DNA from: Methylobacterium sp. E-005
GTDB lineage: Bacteria > Pseudomonadota > Alphaproteobacteria > Rhizobiales > Beijerinckiaceae
Direction: 5' to 3'
Length of the DNA stretch: 64,000 bases
Assembly: GCF_022829725.1 (NCBI RefSeq)
Contig: NZ_JAKSYG010000157.1
Location: 1-64,000 of the forward strand
Below are positions 46,799 through 55,536 of the stretch, in pieces. Each line of letters opens with the position of its first letter. Position 1 is the first letter of the stretch. The position numbers and the translations under genes are program-made. The notes below the pieces were generated by a model. That model worked only from the letters and a program-made list of their open reading frames with translations, searched no databases and was not told the DNA's origin.

Positions 46799-47518
46799 TC
46801 AGAGGCGCGTGGTCAGGCTCGTCAGCCAATCCGGTGAAGCATTGACCAGAGCGGTCTCCGCAGCCTTGTCGTAGCCCGTGACGATCATCAACCCGGTGGC
46901 CACCAGGATCAGGCCCAGTGCGGCCTTCAACCCTTTGCCCAACCCCATCATCCGATTGCGCCACCGCATCAGCACCTCCCGGGATAGGGCGCCGAGCAGG
47001 AGCAGGGGAAGTGCCGCCCCGAGGCCGAACACCACCATGGTGAGCCCGACGGTACCGAGGTCGCGCCCCTGCGAGGCCAGCAGCGAGGCCGCGCCGAGGG
47101 TCGGCCCGACACAGGGGCTCCAGACCGCGCCAAGCAAGAGCCCGACACCGAACTGACCGAGGAGACCAGCGGTCGAGAAGCCGCCGAATCGGCTCTCGGC
47201 CCAGTTGCTTGCCGGGCCCGCGGCGGTGGCCAGGCGGGTCTGCGCTGCCGGTACCATCAGGACCAGCCCGAGCAGAATCAGCAGGATGGCCGCGCCGATT
47301 CGGAACACCCCCGCATCGAGGCCGACGGCGAACCCAATGGTGGCGACGAAGAGCCCGATGGCCACGAACGACAAGGCGAGGCCGGCGGCGAGGGCGACAG
47401 GGCCGAACCTGTGCTCCGATGCGGCCGCGCCCAGCACCAGCGGCAGGAGGGGGAGCACGCAGGGCGACAGCACCGAGAGGAGGCCCGCCAGAAATGCGAG
47501 GCCGAATGTCGTGGCCAT
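46799..47518 (-). CDS. ccdA: CcdA/DsbD-type thiol electron transporter
   Basis: A 239-residue membrane protein with six helices. The paired cysteines lie in LSVLSPCVLPLLPL (helix 1) and WSPCVGPTLGAA (helix 4). CcdA carries reducing power from cytosolic thioredoxin to periplasmic thiol proteins. It follows the exported thioredoxin gene by 5 bp, so the two probably form one reducing pathway. Confidence 0.9.
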   Translation of the reverse strand: MATTFGLAFLAGLLSVLSPCVLPLLPLVLGAAASEHRFGPVALAAGLALSFVAIGLFVATIGFAVGLDAGVFRIGAAILLILLGLVLMVPAAQTRLATAAGPASNWAESRFGGFSTAGLLGQFGVGLLLGAVWSPCVGPTLGAASLLASQGRDLGTVGLTMVVFGLGAALPLLLLGALSREVLMRWRNRMMGLGKGLKAALGLILVATGLMIVTGYDKAAETALVNASPDWLTSLTTRL

Positions 47519-47523
47519 GCGAC

Positions 47524-47913
47524 CTACAGCGCCTTCTCGACGGCGCCCTCGATCCATTCCGGCTGGGTCTCGCCCACCGAGCGTCCGGTCTCCTTCTCGC
47601 CCTTGAAGGTGATGAGCGTGCTCTGCATCGTCGCGCCGAACCGCTTCAGCACGTCCTTGCGGCTGTCGAAATCGACATCGAAGACCTGAAGATCCTTGAA
47701 CCGCGGCTGCGCTTCGAGCTTGGCGAGGATCGGCTTCTGCGCGGCGCAGACGGTGCACCAGGGCGCCGTGACGTGAACGAGTATCGGCTTGCCCGCCTTC
47801 TGAGCCGCTTCGAAAGCGTCCGGCGTGTAGGTCATCTCGGACGCGATGGCGGCGGTGCCGAACAGAAGGGGCGCAACCGTAAAGGCGCGGAGCAGAATAC
47901 GGCGGGTGTTCAT
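47524..47913 (-). CDS. Exported thioredoxin-like protein
   Basis: A 129-residue protein with a signal peptide (RILLRAFTVAPLLFGTAAIA) and a thioredoxin fold with active site APWCTVCAAQK (Cys53 and Cys56). It is the likely periplasmic electron acceptor of the neighbouring CcdA. It lies 41 bp downstream of the pentapeptide-repeat gene. Confidence 0.88.
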   Translation of the reverse strand: MNTRRILLRAFTVAPLLFGTAAIASEMTYTPDAFEAAQKAGKPILVHVTAPWCTVCAAQKPILAKLEAQPRFKDLQVFDVDFDSRKDVLKRFGATMQSTLITFKGEKETGRSVGETQPEWIEGAVEKAL

Positions 47914-47954
47914 GGGCTCGGTCTCCGTGATGTCGCGCAGGGGTAGGTGGAATC

Positions 47955-48755
47955 TCAGTTCGGTGCCCGGGTGATGGCGCGATCAGCGTTCACGCGCTCG
48001 GCCCAGTCCTTCGCGCTGTCCTGACCCCTCAGGTCGATCAGCCGGGCACCGCTGACATCGACGTTCTTGAAGTCCGCGCCGGCGATGGTGGCTCCGGTCA
48101 GGTTTGCGCCGGACAGGTCCGATCCCATCAACACCACGTCGGTGAGGTCGGCGTCCTTCAGGTCGGCGTATTCCAGGCGCGATCGCCCGAGATCGGCGCC
48201 CTTGAGATGGGCACCGGCCAAGTTCACCGAGGTGAACACCGCCCGCATCAGGCCCATGGACTGGTTCCTGATATCCGCACCGCCCTTGAGGTCGACCAGC
48301 GTCGCGCCGCCCATGTTGGCACCCTTGAAGTCGCCGATCGGCATTGAGCGGCTGAGGTCGGCGCCGCCGAAGTCGGCGTCCCGGGCGGTGATGCCGAACA
48401 TCTTCGCATCCGCGAGCTTGGCGCCGGACAGGTCGGCCTTGATGAACCACGCCTGTTCGAGGTTCGCGCCGCTCAGATCGGCGCCGCGCAGATTGGCCTT
48501 GTTCAGGCGCGCGGTCCGCAGGTTGACGCCCCGGAGGTTCAGCCCGGAGAGATCGAGGCCCGACAGCGCCTTGTCGTGCAAATCGATGGGCTTTCCGTCC
48601 GCGGCCTTGATCATCGCCTCGACGTCGGCCCGGCTCATCTCGGCTTTCGTCATCGCCGGCGAGGCCATGTCGGCGCCGAGGAGCAGGTCCTGTTCCGCCG
48701 CCGCGGGGCCGGCAGCCAGGGCGGCGAGCAGGAAGCTCAGGGCGAGGCGGCGCAT
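47955..48755 (-). CDS. Exported pentapeptide-repeat protein
   Basis: A 266-residue protein: signal peptide (MRRLALSFLLAALAAGPAAA) and then about 35 tandem A(D/N)LxX repeats forming a right-handed beta-helix (for example NKANLRGADLSGANLEQAWF). The start ATG 48755 follows GGGAG. Secreted pentapeptide proteins have no settled function. It is the first gene of the operon with thioredoxin and CcdA. Confidence 0.88.
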   Translation of the reverse strand: MRRLALSFLLAALAAGPAAAEQDLLLGADMASPAMTKAEMSRADVEAMIKAADGKPIDLHDKALSGLDLSGLNLRGVNLRTARLNKANLRGADLSGANLEQAWFIKADLSGAKLADAKMFGITARDADFGGADLSRSMPIGDFKGANMGGATLVDLKGGADIRNQSMGLMRAVFTSVNLAGAHLKGADLGRSRLEYADLKDADLTDVVLMGSDLSGANLTGATIAGADFKNVDVSGARLIDLRGQDSAKDWAERVNADRAITRAPN

Positions 48756-48844
48756 CGGTTCACTCCCAGGGGGCGCCATGCGGGGCCGGCGCCCGTATCG
48801 TGTTCGTTGTGGCGCGATGCTATGCCGGGCCGCTGCAATCGGTC

Positions 48845-48860
48845 GGTGACCCAGGTCACA
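48845..48860. promoter_or_regulatory. Candidate Crp/Fnr-type site
   Basis: GGTGA-CCCAGG-TCACA matches the TGTGA-N6-TCACA consensus at nine of ten positions. It lies between the divergent pentapeptide and Crp/Fnr genes, 90 bp before the former and 81 bp before the latter, so the neighbouring regulator may control both. Confidence 0.6.
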
Positions 48861-48940
48861 CAAGTCCGGCGCAGTGGGAGAAAAACGCAACGGACGCCGG
48901 ACGATCAGGCCATCGTCGTGGCCAGAGGACGACGCCAGCC

Positions 48941-49615
48941 ATGACGGACGCGCAGAAGGTTGAGCACTGGATCGACCGGTTTCCCATCATCCGTACCCTC
49001 AGCCCCGCGCATCTCCAGATTGCCCGGGGAACGGTGCATTTCCCGGTGCTGGACGCGGGAGCCGTCGCCTACGAACTGGATGGGGATTGCGCCAACTACC
49101 TGATGTGCCTGGAGGGCCGCACGCGGATCTTCCGCATTTCGGAGGGTGGGCGCGAGGTCTTGATCTACAAGGTCGGCCCCGGTGGCACCTGCGCCCTGAC
49201 CACGCAGTGCCTCCTGTCCGGCGGCACCTTCCCGGCGCAGAGCGTGGCCGAGGAGCGGACCGAACTCGCGGCGCTGCCGGTGAGCACGTTCCAGCACCTG
49301 ATGGGCGACAGCGCGGCCTTCCGCAGCTTCGTCATGGACGACTACACGCGGCTGATGTCCAGCTTGTTCACGCTGATCGACGAGGTTGCGTTCGCGCCGC
49401 TGAAGCAGCGCTTGGCGCAACGGTTGCTCGCCGAAGCCGATCCTCGGGGGATCGCCGCGGTGACGCACCAGAAGCTGGCGGATGATGTCGGCAGCGTGCG
49501 CGAGGTGGTGAGTCGCATCTTGGCTCAGTGGGCCGAGGCGGGTCTGATCGAGCTGCGACGCGGTGCGGTCGAGATCGTCGACCGCAGGAGCCTGGAGGTT
49601 GCTGGTCGGCGGTGA
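48941..49615 (+). CDS. Crp/Fnr-family transcriptional regulator
   Basis: A 224-residue regulator with an N-terminal cyclic-nucleotide-like barrel (residues 20-125) and C-terminal winged helix (TTHQ-type: AVTHQKLADDVGSVREVVSR). Cysteines in the barrel (GDCANYLMCLEG and GTCALTTQC) do not match the Fnr Fe-S spacing, but four in a short span may make it redox- or gas-sensing. It diverges from the pentapeptide/thioredoxin/CcdA operon. Confidence 0.88.
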   Translation: MTDAQKVEHWIDRFPIIRTLSPAHLQIARGTVHFPVLDAGAVAYELDGDCANYLMCLEGRTRIFRISEGGREVLIYKVGPGGTCALTTQCLLSGGTFPAQSVAEERTELAALPVSTFQHLMGDSAAFRSFVMDDYTRLMSSLFTLIDEVAFAPLKQRLAQRLLAEADPRGIAAVTHQKLADDVGSVREVVSRILAQWAEAGLIELRRGAVEIVDRRSLEVAGRR

Positions 49616-49735
49616 TCGGCGGCTCGCGGTCGTCCGTCGGGACGGCCGGGACGGATCGCGCGTTTCGCGTGCACGGATCCCGAACAGCCGTCGCACCATC
49701 GCGTCGAGCGGGCGCAGACCCCTGATCTGCGACCC

Positions 49736-51112
49736 TCAGCGTCCCCCGCGCAGGGCCTTCTCGGCGAGCAGCGCCGCCCGCTTCAGCTTCGCCCATCCCG
49801 GCTTCACCGCCTGCCGGCCGCGGGCAACCGCCATGGCGTCAGCCGGCACGTCGTCGGTGATCACCGAGCCGGAGGCTACGTAAGCGCCCTCCCCCACGGT
49901 CACGGGCGCCACCAGCGCGGAATTCGAGCCGATGAAGGCGTGGGCGCCGATCACGGTGCGGTGCTTGAGCACCCCGTCGTAATTACAGGTGATCGTGCCG
50001 GCGCCGATATTGGCCTTCGCGCCGATCTCCGCGTCGCCGAGATAGGTCAGGTGCGCGGCCTTCGCACCCGCGCCCATCCGAGCGTTCTTCAGCTCGACGA
50101 AGTTGCCGAGTTCGGCGCCGCTCTCCAGCACCGCGTGCCCGCGCAACCGCACGAACGGCCCGATCCCAACAGCGGCCTTCAGCTCGGTTTCGGTGAGATG
50201 CGCGAAGGCCCGCACGGTGCAGCCGTCACCGACCCGCACGCCCGGGCCGAACACCACGTTGGGCTCCACGATGACATCGCGTCCCAGCACCGTGTCGTAG
50301 CTCAGGAACACCGTCTCGGGGGCGACCAGGGTGGCGCCGCCCAGCATGGCGTTGTGCCGGAGCCGGCCCTGGATCGCCGCCTCGGCGACGCTGAGCTGCA
50401 CACGGTCGTTGACGCCCTGCGCCTCGGCCTCATCCACCGATACGACGGTGACCGACAGGCCGTCCGCCGCCGCGAGCGCGACGGCATCCGGCAGATAGTA
50501 TTCGCCGGCGGCGTTGTCGTTGCCGATGCGGGTGAGCAACGACAGGGCATGCCGTCCGGACAGGGCCATCAGCCCGGCATTGCACTGGGTCACGGCGCGC
50601 TCGGCCGCGCTCGCATCCTTCTCCTCACGGATCGCCAGGACGCGGCTGCCCTCGGTGAGCACCCGGCCATACCCGGTGGGCGATGGGCTCTCGAAGGCCA
50701 GCACCGCGACCGCGGCACCGTCCGCCAGCGGCGCGCGCAATCTCAAGAAGGTATCGGCGGTCACGAGCGGCGTGTCGCCGAAGGCGATCACCACGTCATC
50801 GTCGGGATCGGCGAGCATGTCCCGGGCGGCCAGCACCGCATGGGCCGTGCCCAGGCGCTCGGCCTGCGGGAAGACCTGCGCGCCCGGGGCCTCTTTCGCG
50901 ATCTCGGCGGCGACGTCGTCGCGACCGGGCTCGGCCACCACGGCGATCCGGCCGGCGCCGGCCGCCTGCACAGCTGCCAGGACGTGGCCGAGCATGCTCC
51001 GCCCGGCGATCCGGTGGAGTACCTTCGGCAGGTCCGAGCGCATCCGCGTGCCCTTCCCGGCCGCGAGCACGATGGCGGTGAGACTGCGCGGGGGCGTTCG
51101 GGTCGGAGTCAT
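49736..51112 (-). CDS. glmU: Bifunctional GlmU (GlcNAc-1-P uridyltransferase / GlcN-1-P acetyltransferase)
   Basis: A 458-residue GlmU starting at ATG 51112. The N-terminal nucleotidyltransferase has LAAGKGTRMRSDLPKVLH; the C-terminal left-handed beta-helix has the acetyltransferase loop NIGAGTITCNYDG. It makes UDP-GlcNAc from glucosamine-1-phosphate. glmS lies downstream on the same strand but 4.3 kb away. Confidence 0.96.
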   Translation of the reverse strand: MTPTRTPPRSLTAIVLAAGKGTRMRSDLPKVLHRIAGRSMLGHVLAAVQAAGAGRIAVVAEPGRDDVAAEIAKEAPGAQVFPQAERLGTAHAVLAARDMLADPDDDVVIAFGDTPLVTADTFLRLRAPLADGAAVAVLAFESPSPTGYGRVLTEGSRVLAIREEKDASAAERAVTQCNAGLMALSGRHALSLLTRIGNDNAAGEYYLPDAVALAAADGLSVTVVSVDEAEAQGVNDRVQLSVAEAAIQGRLRHNAMLGGATLVAPETVFLSYDTVLGRDVIVEPNVVFGPGVRVGDGCTVRAFAHLTETELKAAVGIGPFVRLRGHAVLESGAELGNFVELKNARMGAGAKAAHLTYLGDAEIGAKANIGAGTITCNYDGVLKHRTVIGAHAFIGSNSALVAPVTVGEGAYVASGSVITDDVPADAMAVARGRQAVKPGWAKLKRAALLAEKALRGGR

Positions 51113-51185
51113 CGCGGGTCCAGGCGTCGGGATTCGGCCCCACGGATGGGCCGGACCGCCGCCGTGCGCAAGTCCGGCCGCGGCT

Positions 51186-52757
51186 TCAGCGCAGCGCGAG
51201 GGCCGCGTGGTGGACCGAGCCGTGGGCGAAGTGTTCCCGGCGGCGCTCGATCGAGCTCGGGATCCGCAGGGATTCCCGGTACTTGGCCACGGTCCGCCGG
51301 GCGATGTCGACGCCCTCGCCGCGCAGCTTCTGAACGAGCGCATCGTCGGAGAGCACGTCGTCCGGCGTTTCGCCGTCCACGAGCTGTTTGATCCGGTGGC
51401 GGACGGCCTCCGAGGAATGTGCCGCCGCGCCCGCCGCCCCCGGGATCGCCGCGGTGAAGAAGTACTTCATCTCCAGTGTGCCGCGGCTCGTGCCGATCGC
51501 CTTGTTGGAGGTGACCCGCGAGACGGTCGATTCGTGCATGCCGATCGCTTCCGCGACCGTCTTCAAGTTGAGCGGGCGCAGATGCGTCACGCCGTACATG
51601 AAGAACCCGTCCTGCTGGCGCACGATCTCGGTGGCGACCTTCAGGATCGTGCGGGCGCGCTGCTCCAGCGAACGCGTGAGCCAGTTGGCGTTCTGCAGCG
51701 CTTCCGACAGGAAGGCCTTGTCGCCCTCGGCGGTCGCGCCGCGCACGACCCGGGCATAGTAGCTCTGGTTCACGAGGACCCGCGGCAGGGCCTCGCTGTT
51801 CAGTTCGACCAGCCAGGAGCCGTCCGGCGCCGCGCGCACGAACACGTCGGGGATCAGAACCTCCGCGGCGTGCGAGCCGAAGGCCCGGCCGGGCTTCGGA
51901 TCGAGCCGGCGGATCTCGCCCAGCATGTCGACCAGATCCTCGTCGTCCACGCCACAGAGGCGACGCAGGGCGCCGAAATCGCGCTTGGCCACGAGGTCAA
52001 GGCGCGAGACGAGCGCCTGCATGGCCGGATCGAACCGATCGCGCTCGCGCAGCTGGATCGCCAGGCATTCCGCGAGGTCGCGGGCGGCGACCCCGGGCGG
52101 GTCGAAGGTCTGAACCAAGCTCAAGACGCGCGCCACGATCTCCGTCCCGGCGCCGAGGCGCTCGGCGACGGCCTCGACCGATTCGCGCAGGTATCCGGCC
52201 TCGTCCACTGCATCGACGAGGAAGCCGCCGATCAGCCGCTCCATCGGGTTGCGCGTCGCGAGCTCGAGCTGCCCCGCGAGGTGGTCGCGCAGGGAGGTCT
52301 CCGCCGTGAGGGTGGCCTCGAAATCCGGGGCCTCCGCGTCGAAGCTGCCGCCGGTGCTGCCATAGGGCGGCGGCGTCAGCGAGAGCATATCGCCGCCGCC
52401 GACCTCCCGCGCCTGGACCGGCCCATCATCGGGGAAGACGTTGTCGAGGCGCGTATCGAAATCGCCCTCGATCTCGCCGCGGCTCGGGTTAAGCTCGGCG
52501 GACAGCCAGGATTCGGGCTCGGCCGCCTCGAAGCCATCGGCGGTTCCCTCCTCCGCGTAGGTGGGCTCGGCCGTCTCGGCAGTGCCGGACGGTTCGGCCT
52601 CGGCCCGTTCCAGGAGGGGGTTTCGCTCCAGCTCGGCCTCGACATAGGCGGCGAGATCGAGCTGCGAGAGTTGGAGAAGCTTGATCGCTTGCAGGAGCTG
52701 CGGCGTCATCACCAGGGCTTGGCCCTGACGCACTTCCAGCCGTTGCACCAAACTCAT
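51186..52757 (-). CDS. rpoN: RNA polymerase sigma-54 factor RpoN
   Basis: A 523-residue sigma-54, starting at ATG 52757 (MSLVQRLEVRQGQALVMTPQ). Region I is Gln/Leu-rich (LLQAIKLLQLSQLDLAAYVE), region II acidic (60-140), region III contains the core-binding part and helix-turn-helix (LKTVAEAIGMHESTVSRVTS), and the RpoN box reads ARRTVAKYRESL. The common alphaproteobacterial neighbours lptB and hpf are not present here. Confidence 0.96.
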   Translation of the reverse strand: MSLVQRLEVRQGQALVMTPQLLQAIKLLQLSQLDLAAYVEAELERNPLLERAEAEPSGTAETAEPTYAEEGTADGFEAAEPESWLSAELNPSRGEIEGDFDTRLDNVFPDDGPVQAREVGGGDMLSLTPPPYGSTGGSFDAEAPDFEATLTAETSLRDHLAGQLELATRNPMERLIGGFLVDAVDEAGYLRESVEAVAERLGAGTEIVARVLSLVQTFDPPGVAARDLAECLAIQLRERDRFDPAMQALVSRLDLVAKRDFGALRRLCGVDDEDLVDMLGEIRRLDPKPGRAFGSHAAEVLIPDVFVRAAPDGSWLVELNSEALPRVLVNQSYYARVVRGATAEGDKAFLSEALQNANWLTRSLEQRARTILKVATEIVRQQDGFFMYGVTHLRPLNLKTVAEAIGMHESTVSRVTSNKAIGTSRGTLEMKYFFTAAIPGAAGAAAHSSEAVRHRIKQLVDGETPDDVLSDDALVQKLRGEGVDIARRTVAKYRESLRIPSSIERRREHFAHGSVHHAALALR

Positions 52758-53174
52758 GCGAGGCCCCGATGCCCTTCCAGCGCGGTTAGCCGGCAGCCGC
52801 CGTATGGCCGGCGGCATAAATCTTGCTTTCGCTAGTTTTGCCTCTTTAGCCCGATCACGGCCGCCCGTCAAAGTGCGGGCCAGCTAGTGCAGTTCTGGCC
52901 GGGGCACCCGGTCGCTTTGCGCACCGGATGAAGCGGATCCCGTGTTGAAGCGGGCAACCTAAAGGCGCTCCGTTAAGACGAGGTTCGTGCGGTATCGTCC
53001 CTCCGCACGCCGGATCCGGCCCAGGTTATCCACACCTGCCGAGCTCAGATTCGTCGGTTTGCGGAGCCTGCCACGTGACCCTGGCATCTGCGCGACACGA
53101 AACCCGCCCGAAGTGTCCCGGGGCTGCCTCGCCTGCGCTCTGGGATGTTTATTCGCGCCTCGTGAGCAATCCGC
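52758..53174. other. Intergenic region upstream of rpoN
   Basis: About 417 bp without a credible gene, between the rpoN start and the stop of a small exported-protein gene on the same strand. The stretch at 52820-52850 (CTTGCTTTCGCTAGTTTTGC) is AT-richer and probably carries the rpoN promoter. No conserved RNA structure is recognised. Confidence 0.4.
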
Positions 53175-53537
53175 TCACCAGCCGCAATTGGGAACCGGTG
53201 GCTGAGCTTTGGCGAGCGCCGACTTCTCGATCTGCACCATGGCGCCCCAGGCGTATTTCTGCGCGTGGGGCGTGACGTTGGTGAACAGGCAGCCGAGCTG
53301 GAAATGGGTTGCGCCCATCTCGCCCGAGAAGGCCATGCAATCCACGAAGGTCCAGGTCTTGGGGACGGGAGTCATCGAGCGCCAGCGCGGCATCGCCACT
53401 GGCGAGCAGACCTTCGCGGCGCCGGCCGCTTCGTCCGCGTTGAGGGCGTCCCCGGGCGCCTGTGCCGCCGCTGGGCCGAAAGCCAGGGCGAGCGGAATCA
53501 GCGCAGCGCAGGCGCGGAGGCGGCCATATCGCATCAT
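53175..53537 (-). CDS. Small exported protein with conserved cysteines
   Basis: A 120-residue protein with a signal peptide (CAALIPLALAFGPAAAQ) and a C-terminal domain containing Cys in KVCSPV, VDCMAFSG, LGCLFTN and the terminal NCGW, probably two disulfides. I do not recognise the family. It starts at ATG 53537 (or 53534), 5 bp after the small membrane protein gene, so they are likely cotranscribed. Confidence 0.6.
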   Translation of the reverse strand: MMRYGRLRACAALIPLALAFGPAAAQAPGDALNADEAAGAAKVCSPVAMPRWRSMTPVPKTWTFVDCMAFSGEMGATHFQLGCLFTNVTPHAQKYAWGAMVQIEKSALAKAQPPVPNCGW

Positions 53538-53541
53538 TGGG

Positions 53542-53772
53542 TCAGTGCATCGTTCGCCAAAGGGTCGCGAGGATCGCGAAGCCGACCAGATTATAGAGGA
53601 TCGCCCAGAGCCAGACACCCAGGATGGCACGGCTGGGCTCGCGTGGCCTCTGGCGGCCGAGGTTCAGCCGATGCCGATCCTCCGGCGTCGGCCAGATCGC
53701 GCTCTTGGGCGCCCGGAGCAGGCGCGTGAGCGCTTCGGGCAGGTTGGGGCCGGGCGGTCGTTCGCCGTTCAT
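53542..53772 (-). CDS. Small membrane protein downstream of opgG
   Basis: A 76-residue protein: a Pro/Arg-rich cytosolic part (PEALTRLLRAPKSAIWPTPE) and one C-terminal membrane helix (AILGVWLWAILYNLVGFAIL). No family is recognised. It lies 99 bp after opgG on the same strand, at the position often taken by opgH, but is far too short to be a glucosyltransferase. Confidence 0.5.
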   Translation of the reverse strand: MNGERPPGPNLPEALTRLLRAPKSAIWPTPEDRHRLNLGRQRPREPSRAILGVWLWAILYNLVGFAILATLWRTMH

Positions 53773-53871
53773 GACGGCCTCGGATGCGACAAGCGGGCTG
53801 TGTCCACAACCCCTGCCGGGCTTCTACGAGGGCAGCCCCGGCCCGGCAATGCCGCCCGAGCCGCCGGGCGG

Positions 53872-55458
53872 CTAGAGAACCGTTCCCGGCGTCTCCGGAT
53901 CGTAGCGATATGCCCAGGTCTCGGAGAGCAGTTTGTCGCCGGACTTCAGCTGCAGCCGCATCTCCACCGGTTCCGGACCCTCGGCATAGACTTTCAGGAA
54001 GACCCGCCAGGGACTCGGCTTGCCGTAGGGCGCCCAGGTCGCGCCGACCTCCTCGGCACTGCCGCGCGAGAGGGTCAGAGCGACCGTTGCCGTCTCGGGA
54101 TCGAGCCCCGCCAGGGCCGCGCCCTGGAATTCCAGCACGAATTGCCGGACGAGATTGGCCCGGCCCGGGCGGCGATCCGCCTCGGTGAGCCAGGAGGCCT
54201 TTGTGGCCCGGGTGGCGACGCAGCGGGCGAGATCGGTCGCCACCGGCTCCTGCACGGTCCAGCGCAGGCGATAGGCGAAGCTGCGTTCGTCCCCGGCCTT
54301 TGGCGGATCGGCCGGCACCCACAGCGCGCCGATATTGTCGTCGGTCTCCTGATGGGTCGGGATCTCGATGAGCTGGACACTGCCCTTCCCCCAATCCCCC
54401 TGCGGCTCGACCCAGATGTCGGGCCGGTTCTCCTCGAACCCGTCATCGATATAGTGGTCGAAAGTGCGGTCGCGCTGGAGCAGGCCGAAGCCCCTGGGCG
54501 ACTGGTCCGCAAAGGCGCTGACGCTGAGCCGCGACGGGTTGTTGAGCGGGCGCCAGATCAGTTCGCCGGCCCCGGTGTGCATCAGCAGCCCGTCGGAATC
54601 ATGGACCTCCGGCCGCCAATCGCTGGCGACGAACCGGCTCATCCCCTCCGAGTACCAGAGCATCGAGGTGAGTGGCGCCATGCCGAACCGCTCGACACTC
54701 TTGCGCATGTAGAGCGTGCAGGCGACGTCGATCACGACGTGCGGCGCCTTGCGGGCGATGAACCGGTAGGCGCCGGTCAAGCTCGGCCCCTCCAGGAGGG
54801 CGAGCACCGTGACTGCGCCCTCCGCGGCCGGACTGACGTAGAAGCGGGTGAAGACCGGGAATTCTTCCGTCTTGCCCGGACCCGGGGCCGTGTCGATGGC
54901 GATGCCCCGGGCCGAGGCGCCGTACTGTTCCCCGTCGCCCGCGGCGCGGAAGTAGGAGGCGCCCAGGAAGGCCAGCCAGTCGCCGTCGTCCCCGGGCTGG
55001 CCGGCGGGGTATTTCTGGTAACGGAAGCCCGCGAAGCCGGCGCCGTCCGGCACGTCCTTGGCGGGGTTGCCGGGCGGGTAGGTGAACAGGTCGTGGCTGT
55101 AGAGCACCGGGCGAGCCTGCCCGCCTTCGAGCGCGTAGATCTGCACCGGGTGCCGGAAGAAGTTGCCGAGGTGAAAGAAGGTCACCGGATAGGGGCTGTC
55201 GGCGTAGAGCGCCTGCGCGGGCGGATAGCGGATCTCCTGCAGGGGCCCGTACGTCAGGGCGTCGAGGGCCTTCGTACCGGGTGCTTCCGGTGGCGGACTA
55301 TACGGCCGGTCGCGCAGGCTCCGGGCAAGGCCTTTCAGCCGGTCGAGATCCATCGGCTCGGCCGGTCCGAGGCGCGGCCCGGCGGCGGCGAGCGCCGATT
55401 TCGGCAGGGGACTCAGAGCGAGGAGCCCGAGGGCGGTCAGGACGCGACGCGTGATCAA
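53872..55458 (-). CDS. opgG: Periplasmic glucan biosynthesis protein OpgG/OpgD
   Basis: A 528-residue MdoG-family protein with a twin-arginine-like signal (ITRRVLTALGLLALSP) and the two beta-sandwich domains of the family. Recognisable stretches include RPYSPPPEAPGTKALDALTY, PLTSMLWYSEGM and RDRTFDHYIDDGF. The family branches or modifies osmoregulated periplasmic glucans. The Tat-like signal slightly favours OpgD over OpgG. The partner opgH is not in the window. Confidence 0.9.
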   Translation of the reverse strand: MITRRVLTALGLLALSPLPKSALAAAGPRLGPAEPMDLDRLKGLARSLRDRPYSPPPEAPGTKALDALTYGPLQEIRYPPAQALYADSPYPVTFFHLGNFFRHPVQIYALEGGQARPVLYSHDLFTYPPGNPAKDVPDGAGFAGFRYQKYPAGQPGDDGDWLAFLGASYFRAAGDGEQYGASARGIAIDTAPGPGKTEEFPVFTRFYVSPAAEGAVTVLALLEGPSLTGAYRFIARKAPHVVIDVACTLYMRKSVERFGMAPLTSMLWYSEGMSRFVASDWRPEVHDSDGLLMHTGAGELIWRPLNNPSRLSVSAFADQSPRGFGLLQRDRTFDHYIDDGFEENRPDIWVEPQGDWGKGSVQLIEIPTHQETDDNIGALWVPADPPKAGDERSFAYRLRWTVQEPVATDLARCVATRATKASWLTEADRRPGRANLVRQFVLEFQGAALAGLDPETATVALTLSRGSAEEVGATWAPYGKPSPWRVFLKVYAEGPEPVEMRLQLKSGDKLLSETWAYRYDPETPGTVL

Positions 55459-55536
55459 GCGGAAGCCTCGGCGAATCGGCCGGCCCTCAAGACCGGCGGC
55501 GCCCTGTAGCCAGGGCGGCGCTGCGGTGCAATTCGC

